NCBI RefSeq assembly: GCF_000013985.1
Contig: NC_008048.1
Span: 2,108,001 to 2,172,000 of the forward strand
DNA from: Sphingopyxis alaskensis RB2256
GTDB lineage: Bacteria; Pseudomonadota; Alphaproteobacteria; Sphingomonadales; Sphingomonadaceae
Length of the DNA stretch: 64,000 bases
Reading direction: 5' to 3'
Shown: positions 39,001 through 47,636 of the stretch, one piece after another
How positions within the stretch are numbered: the stretch's first letter is position 1
Layout: each line of letters opens with the position of its first letter
Position numbers and translations under genes: made by a program
The notes under the pieces: generated by a model
The model's database searches: none
What the model was told of the DNA's origin: nothing
Seen by the model: only the letters and a program-made list of their open reading frames with translations

Positions 39001-39386
39001 GCGCCGTTAGCAGGCGAAAGCCCGGCTGTCAGCAGGGAGTGGCGCCCCGGCCGGCGCCGCGGGCTTAACTTGTCAAACTTGTCACCTGGTTGCACCGGAA
39101 AACAGGGGGTTGGCGATGTAGTGCCGGAGCTAGGTCGCGAAGGTCACCCACGCGGCGCACGCGGAACATCGCAAAGATTGCACGCGGGCGCGACGTTTGA
39201 GGCGGCGAAAAGGCAGCGGATTCAAGGGGTCAAAGAGCGAAGGGCGGCAGGCTGGCATAGCGGAGCGAAGTAGGAAAGCGGTTTTTCACGCGGAGACGCG
39301 GAGGGCGCGGAGGGGACTTGCCCCGCCCGCCGATGATCGCCACTGTGCCGCCGGTTCGCGCGGGGCGAGTGAGGGCGAAAAGACCA
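39001..39386. other. Intergenic region between lepA and the restriction-modification gene
   Basis: About 386 bp without a convincing gene. It includes a direct repeat cttgtca-aa-cttgtca near 39067-39083, on the lepA promoter side, and near 39288 a cacgcggagacgcggagggc segment of a kind that recurs in sphingomonad genomes. The rest shows irregular codon bias in all frames. Confidence 0.5.
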
Positions 39387-41504
39387 ATGGATATTGCAGC
39401 TTATCTGGACGAGGTGCGGACGCAGTTCGAGAGCGGGCACGCGACCGAGCATAGCTATCGCCCCGCGCTGCACCGCCTGTTCCAGAGCATCGACCCGGCG
39501 ATCCGCGTCGTCAACGAGCCGAAGCGCGGCGACGCGGGCATGGTCGATTTCCTGTTCGAGCGCGACGGCGTGCCCTTCGGCTGGGCCGAGGCGAAGGACA
39601 TCGACAAGGATGTCATCAAGCTGAAGGGCTATTCGGTCGAGCAGCGCAAACGCTATGAGGCGGCCTATCCCAATTTGATCTATACCAACGGCGTCGATTT
39701 CGAGTTCATCCGCGACGGCGCGCAGGTGCATTTCGTGTCGATCGCCGATTTCCTGATGGGGTTGCAGGCGGTCCCCGACCGGTTCGAGGAACTGGAACGC
39801 CAGCTGCGGCTGTTCGCGGAAGCGAAGCCGATCAGCATCCGGTCGGCGGCGAAGCTGGCCGAAATGATGGCGGCGAAGGCGGCGATCATCAAGGACGAGA
39901 TCGGCATCGCGCTGGCCGACGATCCCGATTATCGAACCGGGCTGGGCGGCCAGTATCAAAGTTTCAAGGCCAATCTGCTGCCCGCGCTCGAACCCGACGA
40001 ATTCGCCGACATCTACGCCGAAACCATCACTTACGGCATGTTCGCCGCGCGCTTTCACGATGACACGCCCGACACGTTCAGCCGCGCCGAGGCGCTGGAA
40101 AAACTGCCCGCGTCGAACCCGTTCTTGAAAGGATTGTTCGATTATATCGCCGGCCCGGCACTGCCCAATCGCCTGCGCTATATCGTCGACGATCTGGCGC
40201 AGGTGCTGCGCGCGAGCGACCCGCATTCGCTGTTCAAGGATTTCGGCAAGTTCACTGCGCGCAACGACCCCTTCATCCATTTTTATGAAGACTTCCTCGC
40301 CGCCTATAACCCCAGGAAGCGCAAGAGCCGGGGGGTGTGGTACACGCCCGAGCCGGTGGTCGATTTCATCGTCCGCGCGGTCGACGATGTGCTGAAAAGC
40401 GAGTTCGGCCTGCCCGACGGGCTGGCCGACACCAGCAAGGTGACGGTCGACTGGGACACGGGATTGAATCATCCCAAAACGGGCAAGCCGCTGACCGAGA
40501 AGCGCGAGGTCCACAAGGTCCAGATACTGGACCCGGCGACGGGCACGGGCACCTTTCTGGCCAAGGCCGTGCAACTGATTGCCGACCGGGTGAAGGCGCG
40601 CGCGCCGGGCAAATGGTCATCCTATGTCGAGCAGGATTTGTTGCCGCGCCTGCATGGCTTCGAACTGCTGATGGCGAGTTATGCCATGTGCCACATGAAG
40701 CTGGACATGATGCTGACCGAGACGGGTTATATACCGAGCGCCAAGCCGCCGCGCCTGTCGGTGTGGCTGACCAACGCGCTGGAGCCCGCCGAGCGCCACG
40801 TCGCGGATATGTTCTTTCAGCCCCTGGTGGCGGAAGCACGCGGCGCGAGCGAGGTGAAGCGCCAGACGCCGATCATGTGTGTCATCGGAAACCCGCCCTA
40901 TTCGGGTGAAAGCGCGAACAAGGGCGATCACATCATGCGCCTGATGGAAGCGTACAAGATGGAGCCGGGCGGCAAGGAGAAGCTGAAGGAACGCAATCCC
41001 AAGTGGATCAATGACGATTATGTGAAGTTCATCCGCATGGCGGAGGATTTGATTTCGAAGAATCCATCAGGGGGCGTGCTGGGGTTCATCACCAATCATG
41101 GATACCTCGACAATCCCACCTTTCGGGGGATGCGCTGGCATCTGCTCAAGACGTTTGACAAGATTTGGGTGCTCGATCTGCACGGCAATTCCAAGAAAAA
41201 GGAAATAGCTTCGGACGGGTCGTCAGACAAAAATGTCTTTGACATTCAACAAGGTACTGCTATTGTCATAGCTATTAGGCTCGGCAGTGGCTCGGCAGTG
41301 GCTCGGCAGTGGCTCGGCAGTCCGAGCTTTACCACGGCGAGCTTTGGGGCAGCCGCGCCACGAAAAACGAAGCGCTTTGGGCAGGGACGCCTGCCAGCCT
41401 GTCGCCTACGTCGGTGCCGTATAAGGCACCGCTTCACCCGTTCGTCACCCGCGATTATGGACTCGAAGAACGTTATGATCGGGGGATTGCGATTCCAGAA
41501 TTGA
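39387..41504 (+). CDS. Type IIG/ISP restriction-modification enzyme, 5' part (currently frameshifted)
   Basis: Start ATG 39387 (MDIAAYLDEV). Residues 1-~631 are genuine; the last ~75 residues after 41278 are out-of-frame sequence. A PD-(D/E)XK-like nuclease core is seen as Asp54 (GMVDFLF) and Glu68-Ala-Lys70 (GWAEAKD). A gamma-type N6-adenine methylase follows, with motif I DPATGTGTFL near residue 382 and motif IV NPPYSG at 502. A connector runs between them (YTPEPVVDFIVRAVDD). No helicase domain is present, so the type IIG label fits better than full type ISP. The DNA-recognition part is encoded in another frame downstream; four 11-bp repeats cause the break. As it stands the product should lack its specificity domain. 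Confidence 0.88.
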   Translation: MDIAAYLDEVRTQFESGHATEHSYRPALHRLFQSIDPAIRVVNEPKRGDAGMVDFLFERDGVPFGWAEAKDIDKDVIKLKGYSVEQRKRYEAAYPNLIYTNGVDFEFIRDGAQVHFVSIADFLMGLQAVPDRFEELERQLRLFAEAKPISIRSAAKLAEMMAAKAAIIKDEIGIALADDPDYRTGLGGQYQSFKANLLPALEPDEFADIYAETITYGMFAARFHDDTPDTFSRAEALEKLPASNPFLKGLFDYIAGPALPNRLRYIVDDLAQVLRASDPHSLFKDFGKFTARNDPFIHFYEDFLAAYNPRKRKSRGVWYTPEPVVDFIVRAVDDVLKSEFGLPDGLADTSKVTVDWDTGLNHPKTGKPLTEKREVHKVQILDPATGTGTFLAKAVQLIADRVKARAPGKWSSYVEQDLLPRLHGFELLMASYAMCHMKLDMMLTETGYIPSAKPPRLSVWLTNALEPAERHVADMFFQPLVAEARGASEVKRQTPIMCVIGNPPYSGESANKGDHIMRLMEAYKMEPGGKEKLKERNPKWINDDYVKFIRMAEDLISKNPSGGVLGFITNHGYLDNPTFRGMRWHLLKTFDKIWVLDLHGNSKKKEIASDGSSDKNVFDIQQGTAIVIAIRLGSGSAVARQWLGSPSFTTASFGAAAPRKTKRFGQGRLPACRLRRCRIRHRFTRSSPAIMDSKNVMIGGLRFQN
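41278..41321 (+). repeat. Four tandem 11-bp units (ggctcggcagt) causing a frameshift
   Basis: Units occupy 41278-41288, 41289-41299, 41300-41310 and 41311-41321, all identical. Eleven is 2 modulo 3, so every gain or loss of a unit changes the frame. The upstream frame begins codons at positions congruent to 39387; the downstream frame is offset by +2. Deleting one unit (three copies) restores a single frame reading IRLGSGSAVARQSELYHGELW. This is the structure expected of a slipped-strand phase-variation tract. Confidence 0.95.
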
Positions 41505-42679
41505 TGCCGATCAGTTCCGTGGGAATTGTGACCGCGCGAGACGCGCTTACCATTGATATGTATCGGGAGGCTCTGTGGGAGCGCGTGAGGGACATGGCGT
41601 TGTCGGATCCAGAGGTCATTCGGCAACGCTACGATCTGGGTGCAGATGTGCGCGACTGGCGCGTTGAATGGGCCAAAGCAGATGTGACACGACATTTTGG
41701 CCAAGCCTATCTGAAGCCGATCGCCTATCGCCCGCTTGATAAGCGCTGGACCTATTACACCGGTAATTCGCGTGGGTTTATATGTTATCCCCGTAATGAA
41801 GTGATGAGGCATATGATCGTCGGGGCGAACTTGGCGCTAATGGCGCCCAAGCAGACCAAGGATGAAGTCGGCGGTCTCGTGAACGACGGAATAGCCGGTC
41901 ACAAGTCCTTCAGCGGATTCGACATAACCTCAAACTTTCCACTCTACCTCTACCCTGACGAAAAAATCGCCCAAAGCGACGTGTTTGCATCAAAAAACCG
42001 CACCCCCAACTTCGACCCCAAACTCTACACCACCATCTGCAAAGCCGCAGGCATCGACCCCGCCGACCAAGCCGGACCCGATGATGATTTCCGCGCCGCC
42101 ACCGGCGACGCGCGGCCGAGCGAGGTCAAGGTTTTCGACTATATCTATGGCGTGCTGCATTCGCCCGCCTATCGCGAGACCTTTGCCGAGTTTCTGAAGA
42201 TCGACTTTCCGCGCATTCCCTGGCCCAAGTCTCCGCAAGTGTTCGCGCATGTCAGCGAAAAGGGCGAGGCGTTGCGCCGGCTGCACCTGATGGAAGCGGC
42301 GGCGATCGGCGAGACGCCCTATCGTTATGACGGTGACGGCGACGATGTTGTGGCGAGCGGCTTTCCGAAGTTCGAGCCCGATTCGCAAGGGAGCGCGGCC
42401 TCCCCCTCTCCTTCCGGCGCTGACGCGCCTCCCTCCTCTCCCCTGAAGGGGAGAGGGCAGACGGGCCGCGTCTTCATCAACAAGGACCAGTATTTCGGGG
42501 ACGTCCCCGAAATCGCGTGGACGTTCCACATCGGCGGTTATCAGCCCGCGCAGAAATGGCTGAAGGACCGGCGCGGGCGGGCGCTGTCGTGGGACGACAT
42601 CGGCCATTATCAAAAGATCGTCAAAATCCTGGTCGAGACCGACCGGATCATGCGCGAAATCGAACTGCCGCTGGATTGA
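41309..42679 (+). CDS. Type IIG/ISP restriction-modification enzyme, 3' part (target-recognition domain)
   Basis: An open frame from a GTG at 41309, inside the tandem repeat, to the stop at 42679, 456 residues. It carries the C-terminal specificity domain typical of type ISP/LlaBIII-like enzymes: SELYHGELWGSRATKNEALW, ISSVGIVTARDALTI, YRPLDKRWTYYTGNSRGFICYPRNEVMRHM, ITSNFPLYLYP and VFDYIYGVLHSPAYRETFAEFLKIDFPRIPWP. If the repeat lost one unit, 39387-42679 would give one 1093-residue protein. The recognition segment (about 41160-42050) is lower in GC than the rest. A palindromic repeat is inserted in frame near 42401-42457. Independent translation from the internal GTG is possible but unlikely. 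Confidence 0.85.
   Translation: MARQSELYHGELWGSRATKNEALWAGTPASLSPTSVPYKAPLHPFVTRDYGLEERYDRGIAIPELMPISSVGIVTARDALTIDMYREALWERVRDMALSDPEVIRQRYDLGADVRDWRVEWAKADVTRHFGQAYLKPIAYRPLDKRWTYYTGNSRGFICYPRNEVMRHMIVGANLALMAPKQTKDEVGGLVNDGIAGHKSFSGFDITSNFPLYLYPDEKIAQSDVFASKNRTPNFDPKLYTTICKAAGIDPADQAGPDDDFRAATGDARPSEVKVFDYIYGVLHSPAYRETFAEFLKIDFPRIPWPKSPQVFAHVSEKGEALRRLHLMEAAAIGETPYRYDGDGDDVVASGFPKFEPDSQGSAASPSPSGADAPPSSPLKGRGQTGRVFINKDQYFGDVPEIAWTFHIGGYQPAQKWLKDRRGRALSWDDIGHYQKIVKILVETDRIMREIELPLD
42401..42457. repeat. Family E repeat inside a coding sequence
   Basis: Reads tccccctctccttccggcgc, then a spacer, then a 22-bp palindromic core at 42436-42457 that is the exact reverse complement of 2731-2752. 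It is translated as SPSPSGADAPPSSPLKGRG within the restriction-modification protein, keeping the frame open. Confidence 0.78.
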
Positions 42680-42697
42680 ACCCCGGCCCCCTCCCGC

Positions 42698-43111
42698 TCA
42701 CCCCAGCGCGCGCGTCCTGGCCAGTTCGGCGAACAGCGGATGGTCCGAATGAATGTGGTTTTCGGCGACGAAGCCGTCGCGGAGCAACAGGCGGTCGACG
42801 CCGACCATCGTGTCGGGCCCGACCGGAAAGGCGCCGCGCAGCACCCAGCGGACAAAGGCGACGTCGCCGCTTGTCGCATGGTCGGTGACCTCGACGCTGA
42901 AATCGGGCAGCGCGGCGAGGAAACTGGCGATGGCGCCGATATAGGCGGCGCGCCCGACGACCGGCGCCGCGGCGCGCGGCCATGTCCCGCGCACATCGGG
43001 GAGCACCACCGCCGCGACCATCGCCGGGTCGCGCGCGGTTGACCAGAAATAATCGAACCCCTCCACCGACCAGCGGCGCGTGGGCGGGGCGGGCGGTGAC
43101 ATATCGGACAT
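42698..43111 (-). CDS. SnoaL-like (NTF2-fold) protein
   Basis: Encodes 137 residues. NTF2-like cone fold is suggested by EGFDYFWSTARDPAMVAAVVLPDVRGTWP, AYIGAIASFLAALPDFSVEVTDHATSGDVAFVRWVLRGAF and VDRLLLRDGFVAENHIHSDH. Such proteins are polyketide-cyclase-like or binding proteins; no substrate can be assigned. Stop lies 19 bp beyond the convergent restriction-modification gene. Confidence 0.8.
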   Translation of the reverse strand: MSDMSPPAPPTRRWSVEGFDYFWSTARDPAMVAAVVLPDVRGTWPRAAAPVVGRAAYIGAIASFLAALPDFSVEVTDHATSGDVAFVRWVLRGAFPVGPDTMVGVDRLLLRDGFVAENHIHSDHPLFAELARTRALG

Positions 43112-43236
43112 GCTCGGCCTTTCGCTGTGACGCGGCGACGATAGGACGCGCGGCGCGGCGCGGGCAATGACGCGGCGGGTAATGACGGGCGGGGCGCCCG
43201 GCGCGATGCCGGACGACGCGGTCGCGCCGGGGCGGA

Positions 43237-43746
43237 TCAGGCGCCCGGCAGCTCGGCAGCGAGCGCGGCGATCGCTGCGTCCTGCGCCGACACCAGCCCG
43301 GCGAGGCGTTCGCGCAGCGCATGGATGGCGGGAAGCCCGTCGACCGCTTCCGCGACGCTCCGCTCGACATAGAGGCGGTCGATGTCGGCGAGCGCCGCGC
43401 TGACCGGCGCGCGCGCGGCGACGAGGCGCGAGATCGCCTGTTGCGCGACGATCCAGCGCTCGCTGGCGACCGGCGCCCCCGCCGCGGCCGCGACGCGCGT
43501 GGCCGCCGCGCTGTGTTCGGCGGCAAAGGCGCGCTCACCGGCGGCGGCGTCGGCCTTCCACCGGGCGAGCCGCCCGGCGAGGTCGGCGGGAAGCGGACCC
43601 GGCGGCGGAACCGCCACGGGCGGCGGCGCGACGTCGAACCGCCCCTCGACCGGGCGCTTGGCGAGCGAGGGCGCGTCGCCGCTGGCGCCCGCGGCGCAGG
43701 CCGACAGCGGCAGGGCGAGCAGGACGGAAAGGAGGCTGTGCTTCAT
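43237..43746 (-). CDS. Putative lipoprotein, Ala-rich helical
   Basis: Encodes 169 residues. Signal MKHSLLSVLLALPLSAC with lipobox Cys at residue 17. A Pro-rich linker (VAPPPVAVPPPGPLP) is followed by two long Ala-rich amphipathic helices. Family not recognised. It probably sits in the outer membrane facing the periplasm. Divergent from rplU. Confidence 0.7.
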   Translation of the reverse strand: MKHSLLSVLLALPLSACAAGASGDAPSLAKRPVEGRFDVAPPPVAVPPPGPLPADLAGRLARWKADAAAGERAFAAEHSAAATRVAAAAGAPVASERWIVAQQAISRLVAARAPVSAALADIDRLYVERSVAEAVDGLPAIHALRERLAGLVSAQDAAIAALAAELPGA

Positions 43747-43974
43747 CGCCGCCCCTGATATGGGGGCGCGGCCGGTGCAGCAAGGGCCGAATCGGCGCCG
43801 CCGCCGATAAAGCCCGCGCGCATCGGCATCGGGATGAAAAGCGCGGAAATATGCGGTTGACAGCCGCGCGCCATGCCGCTAGTGGCGCTGACTTTCCCGC
43901 ATGCCGGAAAAATCGCCCGCTCCGGCGGGGGACTGGCAGCGCGGGTGTTCTAGTTTCTGATTGGATGGAAGACC

Positions 43975-44469
43975 ATGTTCGCAATCGTGCGCACGGGCGG
44001 AAAGCAGTATCGCGTTGCCGCCGGAGACAAGATCGCCGTCGAGAAGATCGAGGGTGAAGCCGGCGACACCGTGTCGCTGGGCGACGTCCTGCTGGCCGGA
44101 GACGGCGGCGAGGTGAAGGATGCGAAGGGTCTGACCGTGTCGGCCGAGATCATCGCCCAGACGCGCGGCGAAAAGGTCATCGTGTTCAAGAAGCGCCGTC
44201 GGCACAATTATCGCCGCCGCAACGGCCACCGCCAGTCGCTGACGCTGCTGCGCATCCTCGCCGTCGGCGAGGCCAGGAAGGCCGCGCCGAAAAAGGAAGC
44301 CGCTCCGAAGGAAGAGGCCGCTCCGAAGGCCGAAGCCAAGGCCGCTGCACCCGCGAAGGAAGCCGCGCCGAAAAAGGAAGCCGCGCCCAAGAAGGCTGCG
44401 GCCCCCAAGGCCGAAGCCGCCGAAAAGAAGCCCGCCGCCAGGAAGGCGGCCCCCAAGAAGGACGCCTGA
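43975..44469 (+). CDS. rplU: 50S ribosomal protein L21 with long Ala/Lys tail
   Basis: Encodes 164 residues, 60 more than the usual ~103. Residues 1-~100 are canonical L21 ([36 protein letters not shown]). The tail repeats [11 protein letters not shown] and APKKEA-type units to the end (residues ~105-164), a low-complexity basic extension known from sphingomonad L21. It starts the rplU-rpmA pair. Confidence 0.96.
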
Positions 44470-44518
44470 GCGCGGCAACGCCGCTCGGCCCCTCCAGACG
44501 AATTAAGGAGCATCAGTC

Positions 44519-44788
44519 ATGGCACATAAGAAAGCAGGCGGTTCTTCGCGCAACGGTCGCGACTCGGCCGGCCGTCGCCTTGGCGTCAAGAAGTTCGGCG
44601 GTCAGGACGTGATCGGCGGCAACATTATCGTGCGTCAGCGCGGGACCAAAGTGTATCCGGGCGTCAATGTCGGCATGGGCAAGGACCACACGCTGTTCGC
44701 CACCGCCGACGGCCGCGTCCGATTCCACGACGGCAAGCTTGGCCGCAAATATGTGTCGGTCGACATGATGGCCGAAGCCGCCGAATAG
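44519..44788 (+). CDS. rpmA: 50S ribosomal protein L27
   Basis: Encodes 89 residues. [28 protein letters not shown] is the conserved N-terminal arm that reaches the peptidyl-transferase centre. It lies 49 bp after rplU with an AAGGAG ribosome binding site. Confidence 0.97.
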   Translation: MAHKKAGGSSRNGRDSAGRRLGVKKFGGQDVIGGNIIVRQRGTKVYPGVNVGMGKDHTLFATADGRVRFHDGKLGRKYVSVDMMAEAAE

Positions 44789-44871
44789 GACGATCGCTGA
44801 CGGGTCGTCCATCCAAGGGATGACCCGGAGCTGTCCTTTCCGCGCAAACGCGGAAACAAGGTTCGAAAAGA

Positions 44872-44906
44872 GGGAGACGGGTCACCCCGGACTCCCTTTT
44901 TTCTTG
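44872..44906 (+). terminator. Probable terminator after rpmA
   Basis: gggag-ac-ggg-tca-ccc-cgga-ctccc forms a stem with a small internal loop and is followed by six T residues. The stem is weaker than the others in the window. Confidence 0.55.
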
Positions 44907-45030
44907 CCCGCAATCCAGCCACCTGGGCGCCGGGCGCGAAAATCGGGCCACCCATCTCCCTCACACATCGACTGTCGTCAAAGCGTCACCATCTGGCGCC
45001 AGTGGGACAGCCATCGGGAGTTGTAAAAAG

Positions 45031-45627
45031 ATGTTCGCGCGTACCGAAAGACTGTTGCTGCGGCCCGGCTGGATCGAGGATGCGCCCGCGCTCGCGCGCG
45101 CGATCGGCGAGGAAGCCGTCGTCCGCAACCTTGCGACCGCGCCCTGGCCCTATGACGAGCGCGACGCCCGCGACTTCCTGTCGCAGCCGATCGATCCCGC
45201 GCAGCCGCGCTTCCTGATCTTTGCCCGCACCGGCGGCGCCCCGCGCCTCGTCGGCGGCTGCGGCATTTCGGACGATCCCGACGGTCGCCCCGAAATGGGT
45301 TACTGGATCGCGCGTCCCTATTGGGGGCTGGGCTTTGCGACCGAGGCGGGGCGCCAGCTGCTGCATATCGCGCGCGCGATGCGCCTGCCGAGGCTCAGCG
45401 CGGGGCATTTTCTCGACAATCCGGCGTCGGGCGCGGTGCTGCGCAAGCTCGGTTTCCGGCCCACCGGCCAGATCGCCCAGCGCCACAGCCGCGCGCGCGG
45501 CGGCGCTGCACCCTGCGCGCTGTTCGAGGAAGGCGAGGCCGATGCCGATGGCGCCGTCACCCCGATGCGCGACCGCATCGGGGTGGACGAGGATTTCCGC
45601 GAGGAACTGCGCCTGCTGGCGGCGTGA
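45031..45627 (+). CDS. GNAT-family N-acetyltransferase (RimJ/RimL-like)
   Basis: Encodes 198 residues. It begins with the RimJ-type pattern ERLLLRPGWIEDAPALARAIGEEAVVRNL, then GGCGISDDPDGRPEMGYWIARPYWGLGFATEAGRQLL with the acetyl-CoA loop WGLGFA, and SAGHFLDNPASGAVLRKLGFRPTG. It likely acetylates an amino group on a protein N-terminus or small molecule. It follows rpmA by about 240 bp, past a probable terminator, a common position in sphingomonads. Confidence 0.88.
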   Translation: MFARTERLLLRPGWIEDAPALARAIGEEAVVRNLATAPWPYDERDARDFLSQPIDPAQPRFLIFARTGGAPRLVGGCGISDDPDGRPEMGYWIARPYWGLGFATEAGRQLLHIARAMRLPRLSAGHFLDNPASGAVLRKLGFRPTGQIAQRHSRARGGAAPCALFEEGEADADGAVTPMRDRIGVDEDFREELRLLAA

Positions 45628-45740
45628 GGCGAACCGCTTTTCCCTGCAAGGCGAGAGGCTTTTCATGGCGTGGCATTGACCATCGCGCCCGGCCCCTTAG
45701 ACAGGTTTCAACCGAAACAAGTCGCGCAAGGGAGCCGCCA

Positions 45741-47585
45741 GTGCATCATCCGCTTTCCGTCCCCGTCAGCCGCCGCCACACGCTCGCCGCCCTTGGCGCG
45801 GGCACCGCGGGCATTGCCCTCGCCGGCCCCGCCGCGGCGTTGCAGGACGCGCCCGGCAGCGGCGCGCAGCTCCTGCTCGATTCGGTCGCCGACAATCTGC
45901 TCGCCCACTCGCCCGAAGGCGCAACCTCGCTCGGCATCGACACCGGCGCGCGCGCGGCGATGCGCGGCAAGCTGGCGGACCGTTCGGCCGCGGGGGTGGC
46001 GGCGCTCGCCGACACGCTCAAAGCCGACGTCGCGCGCGTCCGCGCCTTCGACAAGGCGGGGCTCGACCATCAGGCGCGCACCAGCCTCGCCGTCGTCGAA
46101 AGCGCCTATGACGTCGCGCTCGCGGGCTTTGCGCTGCCCTATGGCGACGTCGCGGTCGGCGGCTGGCGCAACACCCCCTATGTGGTGATCCAGAATGTCG
46201 GCGCCTATCTCGACATTCCGAAGTTCCTCGACAGCGACCATCCGGTGAAGACGTCGGCCGACGCCGAGGCCTATCTCGCGCGCCTCGGCGCCTTTCCCGG
46301 CGTGCTCGACGGCGAGACCGAACGGATGAAGGCCGCGGCCGCGCAGGGGCTGATCGCCCCCGCCTTCCTGATCGACAAGGCGGTGGGGCAGATGGAGGCG
46401 AGCCTCGCAGATGCGAAGGCGGGCGGGTCGATGGTCGAAAGCCTGAACCGCCGCGCGGCCGCCGCCGAGCTGAACGGCGACTGGGGCGCGCGCGCGGCGA
46501 AGATCGTGCAGGGTCCGGTCGCCGCCGCGCTCGAACGCCAGCTCGCCGAGATGAAGGCGCAGCGGCCGAAGGCGACGATGGACGCGGGCCTGTGGGCGCG
46601 CCCCGGCGGCGACGAATGGTATGCGTGGGGGCTGCGCGCCTCGACCACCACGCGCATGACCCCCGACGAGATTCACGAAATGGGGCGGCAGGAGCTGGCC
46701 GAACTCCACGGCCGCATGGACCCGATCCTGAAAAAGCTGGGCTATACGCAAGGCAGCGTCGGCGACCGGATGAACGCGCTCGCCAGGGATCCGCGGTACA
46801 AATTTCCCGACAATGATGCGGGCCGCGCCGAAATCCTCGCCTATATCCAGACCTGGCTCGGCAAGATCCGCGCCGAACTGCCGCGCGCCTTCCGCACCCT
46901 GGTGAAGGGCAATGTCGAGGTGAAGCGGCTGCCGCTCGCCGAGGAACCCGGCGCGCCCGCCGCCTATGGCGGCGCGGGGTCGATCGACGGCAGCATTCCG
47001 GGACGTTTCTGGATCAACCTGCGCACCACCGAACTGCACAGCAAATACTCCCTCCCCGACCTCACCATGCACGAGGCGATCCCCGGCCACGCCTGGCAGG
47101 GCGAATATGCGCATTCGATGCCGCTGATCCGCACGATGCTGGCGTTCAACGCCTATTCGGAAGGCTGGGCGCTTTACGCCGAACAGCTCGCCGACGAGCT
47201 GGGCCTCTATGACGATTTCGAGGTCGGGCGCCTCGGCTATCTCCAGTCGCTCGCCTTCCGCGCCTGCCGCCTCGTCGTCGACACCGGGCTGCACGCGAAA
47301 CGCTGGACGCGCGAGCAGGGCGTGCGCTTTTTCGTCGAGGAAAATGGCTCGAACCCGCTTGAGGTCGCGAGCGAGGTCGACCGCTATTGCAGCTGGGCGG
47401 GACAGGCGTGCGGATACAAGGTCGGGCACAGCGAGATCGTGCGGCAACGCGGGCTGGCGCAGGCGGCGCTGGGTGCCCGCTATGACCTGCGCGATTTCAA
47501 CGACGTGGTGCTGAAGGGCGGCAACGTCCCGCTCGACGTGCTCGCGCTGAACGTCGCGGAATATGTAGCCGGGGCGAAAGGGTAG
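45741..47585 (+). CDS. DUF885 family secreted metallopeptidase-like protein
   Basis: Encodes 614 residues from GTG 45741 with GGGAG upstream. The N-terminus has a Tat-type signal (SRRHTLAALGAGTAGIALAG). The DUF885 zinc motif is MHEAIPGHAWQGEYA near residue 450, followed by FNAYSEGWALYAEQLADELGLY, which supplies the second Glu. Probably an exported carboxypeptidase-like enzyme; substrates unknown. The ORF ends just before a perfect hairpin. Confidence 0.88.
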   Translation: MHHPLSVPVSRRHTLAALGAGTAGIALAGPAAALQDAPGSGAQLLLDSVADNLLAHSPEGATSLGIDTGARAAMRGKLADRSAAGVAALADTLKADVARVRAFDKAGLDHQARTSLAVVESAYDVALAGFALPYGDVAVGGWRNTPYVVIQNVGAYLDIPKFLDSDHPVKTSADAEAYLARLGAFPGVLDGETERMKAAAAQGLIAPAFLIDKAVGQMEASLADAKAGGSMVESLNRRAAAAELNGDWGARAAKIVQGPVAAALERQLAEMKAQRPKATMDAGLWARPGGDEWYAWGLRASTTTRMTPDEIHEMGRQELAELHGRMDPILKKLGYTQGSVGDRMNALARDPRYKFPDNDAGRAEILAYIQTWLGKIRAELPRAFRTLVKGNVEVKRLPLAEEPGAPAAYGGAGSIDGSIPGRFWINLRTTELHSKYSLPDLTMHEAIPGHAWQGEYAHSMPLIRTMLAFNAYSEGWALYAEQLADELGLYDDFEVGRLGYLQSLAFRACRLVVDTGLHAKRWTREQGVRFFVEENGSNPLEVASEVDRYCSWAGQACGYKVGHSEIVRQRGLAQAALGARYDLRDFNDVVLKGGNVPLDVLALNVAEYVAGAKG

Positions 47586-47590
47586 CCCCT

Positions 47591-47636
47591 CCCCGCATCG
47601 TCATTGCGAGCGCAGCGAAGCAATGACGATGCGGGG
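47591..47636. repeat. Family B perfect hairpin between convergent genes
   Basis: A 17-bp perfect stem (ccccgcatcgtcattgc with gcaatgacgatgcgggg) encloses a 12-nt loop containing gagcgcagcga. It begins 6 bp after the DUF885 gene stop and also encodes the last residues of the minus-strand gene at 47601-48077. It could terminate both. A larger relative lies at 58351-58445. Confidence 0.88.

Noticed and set aside
37405..39273. A 622-codon plus-strand frame opposite lepA
   Set aside because: No recognisable domains; lepA on the other strand is complete.
41278..41321. Tandem repeats as a CRISPR array
   Set aside because: Units are 11 bp, have no spacers and lie inside a coding sequence.
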